Shown here: piece by piece, positions 1 through 10,300 of the stretch | Position numbering within the stretch: the first letter of the stretch is position 1 | Layout: each line of letters begins with the position of its first letter | Assembly (NCBI GenBank): GCA_004194705.1 | Contig: SADC01001204.1 | Coordinates: 2,790,001-2,854,000, forward strand | DNA from: Ditylenchus dipsaci | Taxonomy: Eukaryota; Nematoda; Chromadorea; Rhabditida; Anguinidae | DNA: 64,000 nt | Direction of reading: 5' to 3' | Position numbers and translations under genes: made by a program | The notes under the pieces: model-generated | The model's database searches: none | What the model was told of the DNA's origin: nothing | What the model saw: only the letters and a program-made list of their open reading frames with translations

Positions 1-65
1 CTCAAAAATTTCTCGATAAAACATGATTTCACCACTGTCAAACCATTTTCAACATGCTCGAATTA

Positions 66-930
66 GGGCTTGAGTTCAGAATCCCCCCCCACGGGGACTG
101 ATCAGGTGGAGGAGATAACTTCATATTCGTGTTTCTCGACCCCGATTTCATGAGAAAGCCGGCTGTTTTTTTGGTTCTGAGAAAAAAAATTTTTTCGAAC
201 ACAGGGGGGGTATCATGGTTTTTTAGTCAAAATTTGAAAAATTTAAATTGGCGCCTTTTGAATTTAAAAGGGATTAAGGGCTGTATAGGGAGGGAAGGGA
301 ATAAAAGGGGCCACTAATCACACAGGGCCCACTAACAAGAAGATGTTGAACATAGTTTTGAATACTGGGGCCTACCGCATGAATAAACTCTGGTATGCAT
401 GCTTTTTCATGCATCCAGAGTCACTTTCGAGTGATTTGTGTCTAAGGTATGTGGGTGTGCGCATTTCAACTCCAAGCCCCATGCCCCCTGCGCCTCCGAA
501 GGGCATAGAGATGCCCGGTTAGAGATGCGCGCACACACTTACCTTAGACATGATTCCGAGAAGTACTCTTGACCATAAAATGCATATAGAGTCTCTTTTT
601 GCCACGGCCCAGTTGAAAAACATGGTGAGGCAGTCGAAGAATATAGATAATCAAATTTATAATGTTCTGCCATAAAAGTGGCCCCCTTTTATTCCCTTCC
701 CCTCCCAATACAGCCCTTATTCCCTTTTAAATTCAAAAGGCGCCAATTTAAATTTTTCAAATTTTGACTAAAAACCATGATACCCCCCTGTGGTTCGAAA
801 AAATTTTTTTTTCTTAGAACCAAAAAAACAGCCGGCTTTCTCATGAAATCGGGGTCGAGAAACATGAATATGAAGTTATCTCCTCCACCTGATCAGTCCC
901 CGTGGGGGGGGGATTCTGAACTGCAACCCG
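66..930. mobile_element. Inverted-repeat element with 240-bp arms
   Basis: Arms at about 70-317 and 678-925 are nearly perfect reverse complements. They begin at a C8/G8 run, then ACGGGGACTGATCAGGTGG, and end at CCTTTTATTCCC. The 360-bp centre holds a copy of another dispersed repeat (340-615). Small ORFs read through the arms are artefacts of this structure. No target duplication was identified. Confidence 0.75.
340..615. repeat. Dispersed repeat R1 (ATGCATCCAGAG family)
   Basis: It contains gaacatagttttgaata, a palindromic ATGCATGC..GCATGCAT core, CTAAGGTATGTGGGTGTGCGCAT and a mirrored return (GATGCGCGCACAC..TTACCTTAG). Related copies lie at 19629-19885, 45290-45420, 51140-51240 and 52735-52890. 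It is an imperfect palindrome, probably a non-autonomous DNA transposon. Class unknown. Confidence 0.6.
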
Positions 931-1016
931 AATTAGTACAGAAAAATTGTTTTGGAGCCCGAAAACGTCAAATTTTTTTGATCCAAGTGAACGACCACTT
1001 GGTTTGATTTGGTCAC

Positions 1017-1435
1017 GCTTAATGGAGTTCTGAGCAATTCTAAGGGGTGATGTAGAGGACGTTTGTTCGAATCCACCTGGGCGCATACTTTTGATTTTAT
1101 TATAATTTGAGTGTTTGAGTGGTGTAGAGGTCCATATACTCACCACCAAGGTTGCTGGCTCGAACCTTTCTGGATGCAATCAGTCCCGGGTCCTGCTCAC
1201 TAGGTGCTTAGCGGGGTTCGGAGAGCGTAAGGTGCTTTTAGATGCTTTGGGATGATTTGGGAGGGTTTCAGCAGTTTGGGATGTTTTGGGGTAAATTACG
1301 GATGGCTTAAGTAATTTGGGATGGTTCGGACACAATCTAAAAAATTTCGAAAAAAAAACTAAAAAAACTGCCTTGGTCCCCCCTGTTGTTTGAAAAAAGT
1401 TGTGAATTAGATTAAATCAAATTAGGTAAAGCCTT
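1017..1435. other. No gene; tRNA-like boxes and low-complexity DNA
   Basis: GTTCGAATCC at 1067 resembles a tRNA B box. GAGTGGTGTAGAGG (about 1115) plus GGCTCGAACC (about 1158) mimic A and B boxes about 40 nt apart. I cannot fold a credible acceptor stem, so this is more likely a tRNA-derived repeat remnant. From 1225 to 1330 there is a loose TTTGGGATG repetition. Confidence 0.3.
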
Positions 1436-1439
1436 AGTA

Positions 1440-1645
1440 TCACTGTTACGAAAATGTTTGTTACGAAATCTCGCATTACGAAAAATTTGTTACAAAATCT
1501 CGCGTTACAAAACCATTTGTTACGAAATTAGCTCATTACGAAATCAGCCCGTTACTAACTGAACCTGTTACAAAATGAACACGTTACGAAATGAAGCTGT
1601 TACCAAATGAACCTGTTACGAAATGGCGCGTTACGAAATGAGGTA
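1440..1645. repeat. Degenerate GTTACGAAAT tandem array
   Basis: About twelve units of roughly 17 bp share the core GTTACGAAAT followed by a variable 5-7 bp such as GAACCT or CTCGC. Units are diverged but the period is clear by eye. No ORF crosses it. Confidence 0.75.
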
Positions 1646-1991
1646 CAGCCAATAAATCATGCTAGAAAAATATATAAAACATGATTTTAAATCAAAAATG
1701 AAAATATTAAAAATCTGAAGGGAAATAATTTTGAAACTTCTGAGTGCTGGGGACATACCGATGTAGATATGATATTGTAAGATATTATGCCACATTCATA
1801 TAACCATAACTTTTTTCTAATCCATATTGTTGAATCCTGTCAGAGGAAAGGGGAACTTATTATACGCATCGCCTAGGTAGCAGGTTGGACTACCACTGCG
1901 TGCATACTTTTTTTTGGATAAATCTTTTTCTCGTCCGCCTTTGGCAGTTTGTTGTTCGTGATTAGCTTTTTTCTGTCCGCTTTTTTGAGTT
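1646..1991. other. No gene recognised
   Basis: Unique-looking AT-rich DNA. GCCTAGGTAGCAGGTTGGAC near 1871 resembles the D-arm region of a tRNA on the plus strand, but no T-arm follows at the right spacing. Short ORFs here have no recognisable similarity. Confidence 0.3.
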
Positions 1992-2225
1992 TTAAAGGGC
2001 ATGCTCACCTGTTAAAACTAGTCCTCGATAATTAATTTTTTTCCTAAATCATTGGAAATTCTATACGAATTTTTCAACTTGGTTTCTAACAAAACTGCAC
2101 CTAAAATTAAATTCTAGGCCTCGTTTTGTTAGAAACCAAGCCGAAAATAAGTACAGAAGTTCAATGATTTGGAAATGTTTTTTGAATTTGCGGGACAAAT
2201 ATAAACAGGTAAGCATGCCCCTTAA
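1992..2225. mobile_element. piggyBac-like MITE, TTAA flanked
   Basis: TTAA lies at 1992-1995 and 2222-2225. The ends are AGGGCATGCTCACCTGTT and the inverse AACAGGTAAGCATGCCCC. The interior is palindromic (TTGGTTTCTAACAAAAC mirrored by GTTTTGTTAGAAACCAA). Its ends and interior match the element at 31699-31919. TTAA duplication is the piggyBac hallmark; assignment rests on that and on the shared end motif, not on a transposase. Confidence 0.75.
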
Positions 2226-2249
2226 AAGAGAAATGATTTAAAATGTCTG

Positions 2250-2425
2250 CTTTTGGCTTTTTTCTGTCCGCTTTTGTTTAAAAGTGTCCACTTTTGTTTA
2301 AAAGTGTCCACTTTTGTTTAAAAGTGTCCACTTTTGCTTCAAAATGTCCGCTTTTGCTTTAAATTGTACATTTTCGGCTGAAAAGTGCTCGCTTTTGCTG
2401 AAATGTGTCCGCTTTTGGCGCTTTC
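2250..2425. repeat. Tandem array of GTCCACTTTTGTTTAAAA
   Basis: Eight or so 18-bp units of GTCC(A/G)CTTTTG(T/C)TTAAAA decay towards 2420. Short ORFs in this stretch are translations of the array. Confidence 0.8.
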
Positions 2426-2704
2426 CGCTTCAGCCAGAAGCGGTTACATTTCAGCGAAAGCGGCACTTCGACGTTCGACTCTACGCGTCGAAATTTTCGA
2501 CGTTCGACTAGACGCGTCGAGTAGAATATTTCGAAGATTCCAAAAAAAATTTACGCAAAAACTTAAAAAGACTCAATACAGGTCCGCACTTTATAATGAA
2601 TTAGCCCCTAATGTAAGGATTGTTGCGTTCTGACGAACGGCGTTTCCAGTTAAGACAATAGGTTTCGAACGAAACCTATTGCATCTTTTAATAATGGATA
2701 ATAT
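2426..2704. other. CGACGCGTCGA palindromic fragment, no gene
   Basis: 2468-2522 carries TCGACGTTCGACT and ACGCGTCGAAATTTTCGACG, the same word set as the array at 5047-5175. A short palindrome at 2667-2682 (ATAGGTTTCG..CGAAACCTAT) follows. No coding sequence recognised. Confidence 0.5.
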
Positions 2705-3545
2705 TTTTCCGCAAAACACTCGAAAATTACCGCAAATCATTTTTTTATTACCGCAATTTGATTTTCCCGCAAAATACTTTTTTCTTACCGCAAAATACTT
2801 TTTTCTTACCGCAAAATACTTTTTTCTTACCGCAATTTGATTTTCCCGCAAAATACTTTTTTCTTACCGCAAAATACTTTTTTCTTACCGCAAAATACTT
2901 TTTTCTTACCGCAATTTGATTTTCCCGCAAAATACTTTTTTCTTACCGCAAAATACTTTTTCTTACCGCAAAATACTTTTTTCTTACCGCAAAATACTTT
3001 TTTCTTACCGCGGAATAACTCGGATCCCTCAGAATCCCCCCGGAATGGCCAGAAGCCCCTGAAAGTTGGTTTTTTCGGGGTTTACTAAAGGGGGAGTAAA
3101 CTTTTCGAGAAAAATCGATTGAGCGGATCAGATTTCGGGTCCGATGGGCTTAATCGCTCAGAATTCTAGGTTTATGGTGGTTCGAGTGGTTCAGGGTGGA
3201 GTTGTGGCGATTGAGCCGATCGGACCCGAAACCTGATCCGCTCAATCGAATTTTCGCAAAAAGTTTACCCCCCTTTAGTAAACCCCGAAAAACCAACTTT
3301 CAGGGGCTTCTGGCCATTCTGGGGTGGGATTCTGAGGGATCCAAGTTGTTTCCTGACTGAAAAATTCAAATTCCCGCAAAATTTGACTAAAAACGACGAG
3401 AAAATTTTTGCGGTAAGAAAAAAGTATTTTTGCGGTAAGAAAAAAGTATTTTTGCGGTAAGAAAAAAGTATTTTGCGGAAAATCAATTGCGGTAATAAAA
3501 AAATGATTTGCGGTAATTTTCAAGTGTTTTGCGGTAAGAAGAAAG
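2705..3545. mobile_element. Foldback element with tandem-repeat arms
   Basis: The left arm (2705-3010) is a tandem array of about 20-bp units, CTTACCGCAAAATACTTTTT. The right arm (3405-3545) is the reverse complement of the same array. Both outer edges share CCGCAAAACACT..GAAAATTACCGCAAATC. Between them (3010-3350) is a second long palindrome, centred near 3180, with GATTGAGCGGATCAG/CTGATCCGCTCAATC. Tandem repeats inside terminal inverted repeats are the architecture of Drosophila FB/Galileo elements. The ORFs here only translate the array. Confidence 0.8.
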
Positions 3546-3692
3546 TACCATCCTTTAATAATCCAGTTTGAAGGCAAATTCGAAATACGATTTGTCCCGT
3601 CCAGATTTATTTGACATGGCCACACTACGAATAATCCCGATAGATCAGATAGATTATATTTTGGATTTTTGTTAGTTAGCTGCTCTATTAAG

Positions 3693-4085
3693 ATGTCAAA
3701 GGTTAGTAAGATTATTAGTTTTGGTACGCGCTCAGTTGAGATCACTCCTGACAATAAGCCGTGCTGTTCCAGTACTTTATTTGACTATGGATTAAAGTCA
3801 TTGCTCCAGTTTGCGCACCAGTCAAAACAGCTGAGCCTAAGATTAAATATTTCAGCATCTTTAATCCTCCAGCCCGAAAGCGTCTCTGTAGAGGCACCTA
3901 TTGTATTTCCAGATCTTAGCGACGGTTCCAGCATGGCTGATTCTCCTGTGATGTCCGCATATGGTGCACACCGCGATTCCCTCCATATGGTTTCGATTCG
4001 CTCCTATTCACTCTCCTGGGATACCAGGCTGATTTTCATGAAAAATCAACAGGGGGGGGGTGTTTGGCACCGGATTCAGCAGTAA
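3693..4085 (+). CDS. Hypothetical ORF, 131 codons, uncertain
   Basis: An uninterrupted ORF starts at MSKVSKIISFGTRSVEITPD; eight more in-frame codons precede it from ATG 3669. It lies in DNA that is not visibly repetitive, between the foldback (ends 3545) and a CCGTAT element (starts 4137). Composition is balanced, with Ser-rich stretches and no membrane segment. I recognise no domain. It could be an exon of a larger gene or a transposon remnant. The C-terminal stretch runs into a G-run (4051-4058) where length errors are likely, so the stop is doubtful. Confidence 0.3.
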   Translation: MSKVSKIISFGTRSVEITPDNKPCCSSTLFDYGLKSLLQFAHQSKQLSLRLNISASLILQPESVSVEAPIVFPDLSDGSSMADSPVMSAYGAHRDSLHMVSIRSYSLSWDTRLIFMKNQQGGGVWHRIQQ

Positions 4086-4136
4086 CTCCACGCGCCACTG
4101 ACCGGTAGAATACCTGAAGACTACCATTACAGTAAG

Positions 4137-4938
4137 TTACCGTATTTTCTATATTAAACATCTCCTCTTCAATAAACGTATCCTCTCTAATAACGCCCTT
4201 TTTTTGACTAGGTTTTCAGTAGTGATGGCCATTCGGGCTATTGCGGGTTTGCGGGGCGGTTTTGGGTGCTAAAATTTTGCGTGCGGGTTTGCGGGGGGTT
4301 TTAGAAATTTTTTAAGTGCGGGCGCGGGCGGGTTAAAAAAATTTTTCTTGCGGGTCCGCGCGGTCCCGCGTTTAATTGCGGGTAGAACGAGATAACACTT
4401 AAAAAAGTTAATTATTCAATTGAACAAGTGAAATTTCTTTATACAACCATAACAACAAATGTGATTAATGACTGTAGTTAATCAACGGGAGAGCTTGCAA
4501 GAATAATCAAAATCGGATCCCTCCATCTTCTCAAAAAGAGCAAGCTTCCAAACGAGAGCAGACATTTTAAAAATAACAGAGACATAACGAGTACATACAC
4601 GTATGTATATAAAACTTCTCTATTATGACTCATGCTCGCAAACTTTAACAATTGGTTTTATCCAGTGTTGCTGAAAAAAGTAGTGCGGGGCAACCCGCGC
4701 GGTTCTACCCTCCGCGTGCGGGTTTGCGGGGCGGGTTCGAAAAATTTCCAACTGCGGCGCGGGGGCGGGTTTTCAAAAATTGCCAAAATCGTGCGGGGCG
4801 GGGCGGGTTACCCGCGCGGGTCCGCCCGCGACCATCACTAGTTTTCAGAGTTGAGGCCATTTTCGATTAACAATTTTAGAATTTATTTGGGTTGAACAAT
4901 AAACGCCCGTGGCGTTTAATAGGAAATACGGTAAGTAG
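4137..4938. mobile_element. CCGTAT-end element, split by hAT insertion
   Basis: The left end TACCGTATTTTCTATATTAA (4137) and right end TTTAATAGGAAATACGGTA (about 4917-4935) are inverted, with TA outside each. The internal halves (tctctaataacgccc / gggcgttt) also pair. A hAT-like foldback was inserted later at 4220-4840. Confidence 0.75.
4212..4848. mobile_element. hAT-like foldback, GCGGGTTTGCGGGG words, 8-bp TSD
   Basis: An exact 8-bp duplication GTTTTCAG lies at 4212-4219 and 4841-4848. The element (4220-4840) has ends TAGTGATGG / ACCATCACTA. Both sides of the interior are built from GCGGGTTTGCGGGGCGG words, against an AT-rich middle at 4385-4670. The 8-bp duplication and terminal motif fit hAT; no transposase is present. 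Confidence 0.8.
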
Positions 4939-5245
4939 GCTTTAAACGTGTAAGTTGTTGTAATTTGTTGTAGTTGTAGAATTGGTAGTCAGGGTAGTGG
5001 TTGGATTATATTCCTGCCAGTTCAAAAAACATTTTCACCCTGAAAAAATTTCGACTTTTGACGCGTCGAAAATTTCGACATTCGACTCGACAAGTCGAAA
5101 TTTTCGACGTTCGACTCGACGCGTCGAAATTTTCGACTTTCGACGCAATACTCGACTCGACGCGTCGACAACCCTAGTTGAGGAATTGCCGGGAAAATTC
5201 CCGGAATATTATCGGGAATTTTCCCATCACCCAACCCTAGTTTTG
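4939..5245. repeat. TCGACGCGTCGAAATTTTCGA palindromic array
   Basis: 5047-5175 repeats TTCGACTCGACGCGTCGAAATTTTCGAC in both orientations. It ends at GACAACCCTAG, which resembles the CAACTCTA hAT-like end seen elsewhere. 5176-5240 is a smaller palindrome (GCCGGGAAAATTCCCGG..) that also ends in CAACCCTAG. Confidence 0.7.
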
Positions 5246-6649
5246 ACAGTCTGGTAACAAATATCGCAAGGATTCCGATTTTGCCCGTGGTTTTTCAGAA
5301 ATCTAAAAATTTTCCTCTAAAAGCAAAAAACTCGATTTAATGACAGACTCTTTCAAAACTCCTGTTTTTAGACTGGGTTTTGCTTTCTTAGAAGAAAAAA
5401 TTTTGAATTTGTAAAAAACGTTCGGCAAAATAGGAATCTTCACACTTTTTAGGATCAGGCTGTCAAAATAGAACTGGGAAGAAATTTAAAAAATGGAGCT
5501 AAAAACATTGTCGGACCCCGGTCGCCTGAATGTCCTGAAATCGAGTGTGGACTGTGTGGAAAAATTCATCGGAAAAACGCTGAAATTGAGTTGCGATTTG
5601 AAAAGTCTGACTTTCAGATATATATTATCATTTTTCTTTGGATTTCGTATGCCCGAAAATTCGGTAATTTTTTTGAACACCATAACCTTGAATATTAAGT
5701 TTCTAACTACGTTACTCGACGTGTTTATCGTATTTTCTCTAATAGGGCCCCAGGGGCTTTATTTTTCGATCACCAAAAAATCTTGAAAATGTTTGAGTTT
5801 TAGACTCCTTTTCAGACTCCTTTAGACACCTTTAGACTCCTTCTACAGTTTTTAGGCTCCTTATATTTTAGACTCCTTCTATAGTTTTAGCATTTCGATC
5901 GCTAAATTCTTTTTTCAAAACTTGGCGTTTTCCACGCTTCGACTCGAACCTCGAAAAATCAAACTCGTGATCTGAAAAAAGCAAAGTCGAAAACAACAAA
6001 AGCGTTCGGATCTTTTCGGAGTAGCATACGGTTAACAGTCTAATTTGGATGTAAGGCTACCCAAATATAAGGCCACTTTCACCCTGGCTGGTCCAAGGGT
6101 AGGCTTTTTTTGAAAAAAAAATTCAGCAATTTTAATAACAGATTCAGGCTCAGCGTACATGATTAGCTTACAAATTTGTCGAATTTTAAACTACTCTCAA
6201 GACAACAGAGATTCGAAATTTTCGTCAAAACGGCTTTTTTGAAAAGACCTTGTTTGGTTTTAAGGCCCTTAGCTCGATGGAACATTAAAAAACCTGCTTT
6301 TGGGTTTCAGAAGAAGAAATCTACAGGAAATTCGTCGTCGAAATGTGTATACACGCTAAGAAATGAATAGGTTAAAGAGTCGAAATACTCCGGAAAAGCA
6401 AAACGTGACGGACAAACACAGTCCAAATACTATACCAAGTGAGTTGCTATGTGAGTAGAGAATAACATTTCTGCAAAGAAAAGCATGCTAGAACCTACAG
6501 ATCAAGGACCTCTCCGAGTACCCAACTTCCGAGGTCCATGTCTCCAAAATGTATGTCCCAAATCTGATGGCACTGATTGGGGTATCTAGGGGAAAACGTC
6601 AATTTTTAAATTTGCGACTTTCCGACCTTTTTATGACTGGGGTTCAATA
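5246..6649. other. Pogo-like fragments and TTTAGACTCC array, no gene
   Basis: 5243-5345 and 5395-5525 are inverted relatives of the arms of the 6650-7072 element (ATATCGCAAGGATTCCGATTTTG and its reverse, GTCGGACCC). 5805-5895 repeats TTTTAGACTCCTT about eight times. 5900-6640 shows no recognisable gene. ORFs at 5493-5786 and 6176-6370 have no recognisable similarity. Confidence 0.5.
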
Positions 6650-7072
6650 CAGTCGAGTCCGCTAACCCGCACCCCAAAAAGTTCGTTCCCGCCTTGGGTC
6701 GACACTTTTTTTAACCCAATTTTCGAAGTATTTTTTCAATTGTGTTTTTACAGTCTGATAGCAAATATCGTGAGGATTCCGATTTTGCCGATCGTTTTTC
6801 AAAACCTAATATTTTTGGCTCTAAAAGACCAAAACCCCGCTAACCCGGCACCATATTTTTAAAAAGGGTGCCGGGTTAGCGGGGTTTTGGTCTTTTAGAG
6901 CAAAATATTAGGTTTTTGAAAAACGATCGGCAAAATCGGAATCCTCACGATATTTGCTATCAGACTGTAAAAACACAATTGAAAAAATACTTCGAAAATT
7001 GGGTTAAAAAAGTGTCGGACCCAAGGCGGGAACGAACTTTTTGGGGTGCCGGGTTAGCGGGACTCGACTGTA
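6650..7072. mobile_element. Pogo/Tigger-like foldback, near-perfect palindrome
   Basis: The ends are TACAGTCGAGTCCGCTAACC and GGTTAGCGGGACTCGACTGTA, flanked by TA. The arms (6652-6855 and 6868-7071) are almost exact reverse complements over about 200 bp and leave a loop of only about a dozen bases. CAGTCGA-type ends with TA duplication are typical of pogo/Tigger members of Tc1/mariner. There is no coding capacity; the ORF at 6916-7131 reads the arm. Confidence 0.85.
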
Positions 7073-7389
7073 TTTCAAACCATACTCTTAACTTTTTTGA
7101 TATATTTTTTGTGATATTTTCAAAACTTTAATTTTTTTAAATCATGGTCATAATACTGAACACATAAGGCATTAATAAGAAAAAATTAAGTTAATAAGAT
7201 TTAGTAAGCATTATAAGTAATTCCTTGTAAATTTGCTTAATAAATTCACTTTCAGTTCTTAGTTCGCGTAATTAAATGTAAACAGGTGTTGTTTTTTGTT
7301 CTTACTCGATCTTTTTTCGACTAAAATTTTTTTAGTTTCCTAAATATTGAATGTATAGTACTTTTGAATGGAAAAGCAATATTTGTTAA
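7073..7389. promoter_or_regulatory. Upstream region of receptor gene, AT-rich
   Basis: About 300 bp lie between the palindrome and the receptor start. It is AT-rich, with no clear TATA box at a convincing distance and no other gene. Confidence 0.25.
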
Positions 7390-10300
7390 ATGAGCGAGTT
7401 AATTGCTGATTTTTCTTTGTCTTATTCTATATTTGACATCATTGTTGGTGTTGCTATGATATTATCCTCTATCCTATGTCTGTTTTTAAACTTTATTATT
7501 ATAAGAGTAAGTGTTCTAATTCGAAAACAATTTAAAAACTGTGAGACGATTGCAAAACAACAGTTTGCAAGGAAAAGCACAGAGTTTTCTTTTAGAAAAT
7601 CTATTTCTATTAGAAGCTTCCTCTTTTATCGAAGCCTTGTGGCCAGGGGCGTACGCAGGGAAGGGTAGGGGGTGTGCACGTGCCCTCCGTCAGATTTTTT
7701 CCTTATCGGTGCCACCCCTGTCAGAAATTCCTGCGTACGCCACTGCTTGTGGCTATAACTAAAGTGAACAGCACAAGTGCAGAACTCACCGTCCCACCCC
7801 CCCCAAAGAGTATGAGTTCTCCAGCCGTAGAACAGGGTTGTCCATATTCAGAAAACCCCAATTCTTGCAATGTGAAGTGTGCTGGTCTTTCGCCGCGGAG
7901 CGGTGAAATAACCTCAGTATTTCTACAAAAAAACAAGTTATAATGATAAGCGCAACACCCCTAACTCATACCCCTCGAGTTTAATACTCTTTGGAGGGGG
8001 TGCACTTTTTATGCTGACGTATCTAAAACTTACAGCCCGAACCACATGGAAACTAAGCGAAAATTAATAATATTGTCGCCGTGTAAAACCTAATTACGAT
8101 CGCTACAGAAAAAGGCTATACCTTTTAGTCTAAATTGAACCTGAAATGCCCCCCCCTGCCAAGTCAAGTAATTACTTGGCCGTGCTGTACAATAGGGATG
8201 TTTTTGCCTTGCCAGCTTTATATATTGCTCATTCAGTATTTCGACAAAATTGTAAGAAGCAGAACTCACAAATTAAAATTGAAAAAGGGACCAATGCAAA
8301 AAAAATCCTTATTGTAGGACTAATTAATTTTAGGCAGTTACGCAAGATATTGAGCTTTACAAATTGAATTCCTATAAATTCATGCTAGGACTGGCTTGGG
8401 CTGATGTTATTCAGTCATTGCTTCATTCAATCACTGGTTTCTGCACCATTTTTCAGACCACATGGTATCCATGGTTTAATAAAGTAAGTATTGGCTGAAT
8501 ACATTTGTTTCTGAAACTTCATTACAGGCTATGGGCGTTCTTTGCACTCCAAGTTACGTCTTTTATGCAACGACAACTATTGTTTTGTCCATCAATAGAT
8601 TAGTAGTCATTACATCACCAAGAGCAGAGAGATGGCTATTTTCTAAAACTGGTGTCAAAGTGAAATTTAAATATTTTTATGATACAATCGAGTGCCAATA
8701 ACCCGACACTCCCTCGAGTTCGTTCCCACCTAGGGTCCGACAATTTTTTTACCCCAGTTTTTGAAGGCTTTTGAAAATTATGCTTTGAAAGTCTGGTTCC
8801 AAATATTGTAGCGGTTCCGATTTTACCATCCCTTTTTAAAAAATCTTTGAATTTTGACACTTAAAAATCAAAATCCCGATAACTCGACACCCTATTTTAA
8901 AAAAAAATGACGGAATTTTAAATTTTAACTGTCGAAATTCAAGGATTTTTCGAAAACAACTGGTAAAATCAAAACCATTACGATATTTGGCATTAAAAAT
9001 AGGCCTAAAATAGGCCTCGTTAGACCAAAAAGGCCTAGGCCTAAAAAGGTCTAGTTAGCACTAGGCCTAACTAAAATTTTCGCAGGCCTATTTCGGGACA
9101 CCCAGTTTTCAAGGAAAAGGCCTAGTTAGACCGAAATCCTTATTCTTGTGCTACAGTCGGGTGCCGATAACCCGACTCAAGTTCTTTTTGACCCGATTTT
9201 TGAAGGCTTTTGAAATTATGTTATGACTGTCTGGTGCCAAATATCGTAAGGATTCAGATTTTACCGGTTGTTTTTTAACAATCCTTTTGACACTCGAAAT
9301 CCAAAATTCTGATAACCTGACACCTTTTTTTAATGTAGGGTGTCGAGTAGGGTTGACAGCGGTCGCGGTGCGGTCTTTTTTGGAAGGCTGTGTTAACCAT
9401 TTTTTGATTAGTTTTTTAGATTCTGTTTTTACCGTTCTGTTCAGCATGAAAAAAGAGGCGCGGTCTTTAGAATAATGACGACCACTCCATGAATTGATTC
9501 AGTGATTAAAACGCGTTAGCGCAACAAAAAAATATTTTTTAGACCACTCCAAAAAAATTTTTTTGGTTGCGCCAACGCATTTTAATCACTGAAACAATTT
9601 ATGGAGTAGTCGTCATTATTCTAAAGACCGTGCCTCTTTAAAGATATATTACCGTTCTGTGCCTAACAAAACGGTAAAAACAGAATCTAAAAAAATAATC
9701 AAAAATTGGTTAACACAGTCTTCCAAAAAAAAAGACCGCACCGCGACCGCCGTCAATCCTAGTGTCAAGTTATCGGAATTTTGATTTTTAAGTTTCAAAA
9801 GTTTGCGATTTTTAAATACGATCGGCGAATTGGAATCTTTACGATATTTGGCATCAGACTAACAAACCATAATTTTCGAAAGCCTTCGAAAAGTGTGGTA
9901 TAAAAATTTTCGCACCCTAGGTGGGAACGAACTCGAAGAGGTGTCTGGTTATCGGCACTCGACAGTACTATAAATTTTTCATTCCAGCTGTGGTTTCTAT
10001 TACTATTCGCGATCAGTACCTTTTTCCTAGTAGCAAATGCCTCACCCTGGGCTAGTATGCTCTACTACCAGATCAGTGGTCTTGGAGCTACGACTACGAA
10101 ATGCCGCAAAGCCACAAAGTGCAAAAAGTAGCAATGTTTGTAGAAGTGGGTGGCATATTTGTTTCAGGAATTATTTATGTTCTCATATTCGGCTTTATTT
10201 TCACAAGGTTTTAAAGTTTTACAATAATAATATAATTATTAGCTTCAAATGTACAATCTTTAGAGAAATCAAGGACATGTTAAGAAAAAAAGTACTGTTA

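Larger units (their letters stand above)
1..1016. mobile_element. Palindromic element, CCAAGTGG family, cut by window start
   Basis: The right end near 984-1016 carries the palindromic word CCAAGTG..CCACTTGG followed by TTTGATTTGGT. The left part (15-70: caccactgtcaaaccatttt) matches the interior of a second copy at 28748-29105. A separate inverted repeat sits inside it (79-920), so this copy is older than that insertion. The left terminus lies outside the window. Superfamily unknown. Confidence 0.5.

Noticed and set aside
2705..3545. Possible CRISPR array from regular direct repeats
   Set aside because: The repeats have no unique spacers, appear inverted on the other side of a palindrome, and the sequence is eukaryotic. 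It is a foldback transposon.
10044..10070. A 17-bp mini-intron (gtatgc..ccag) explaining the frame change in receptor exon 4
   Set aside because: Too short to be spliced by any known spliceosomal route; one missing base is simpler and fits the pattern in the other genes.
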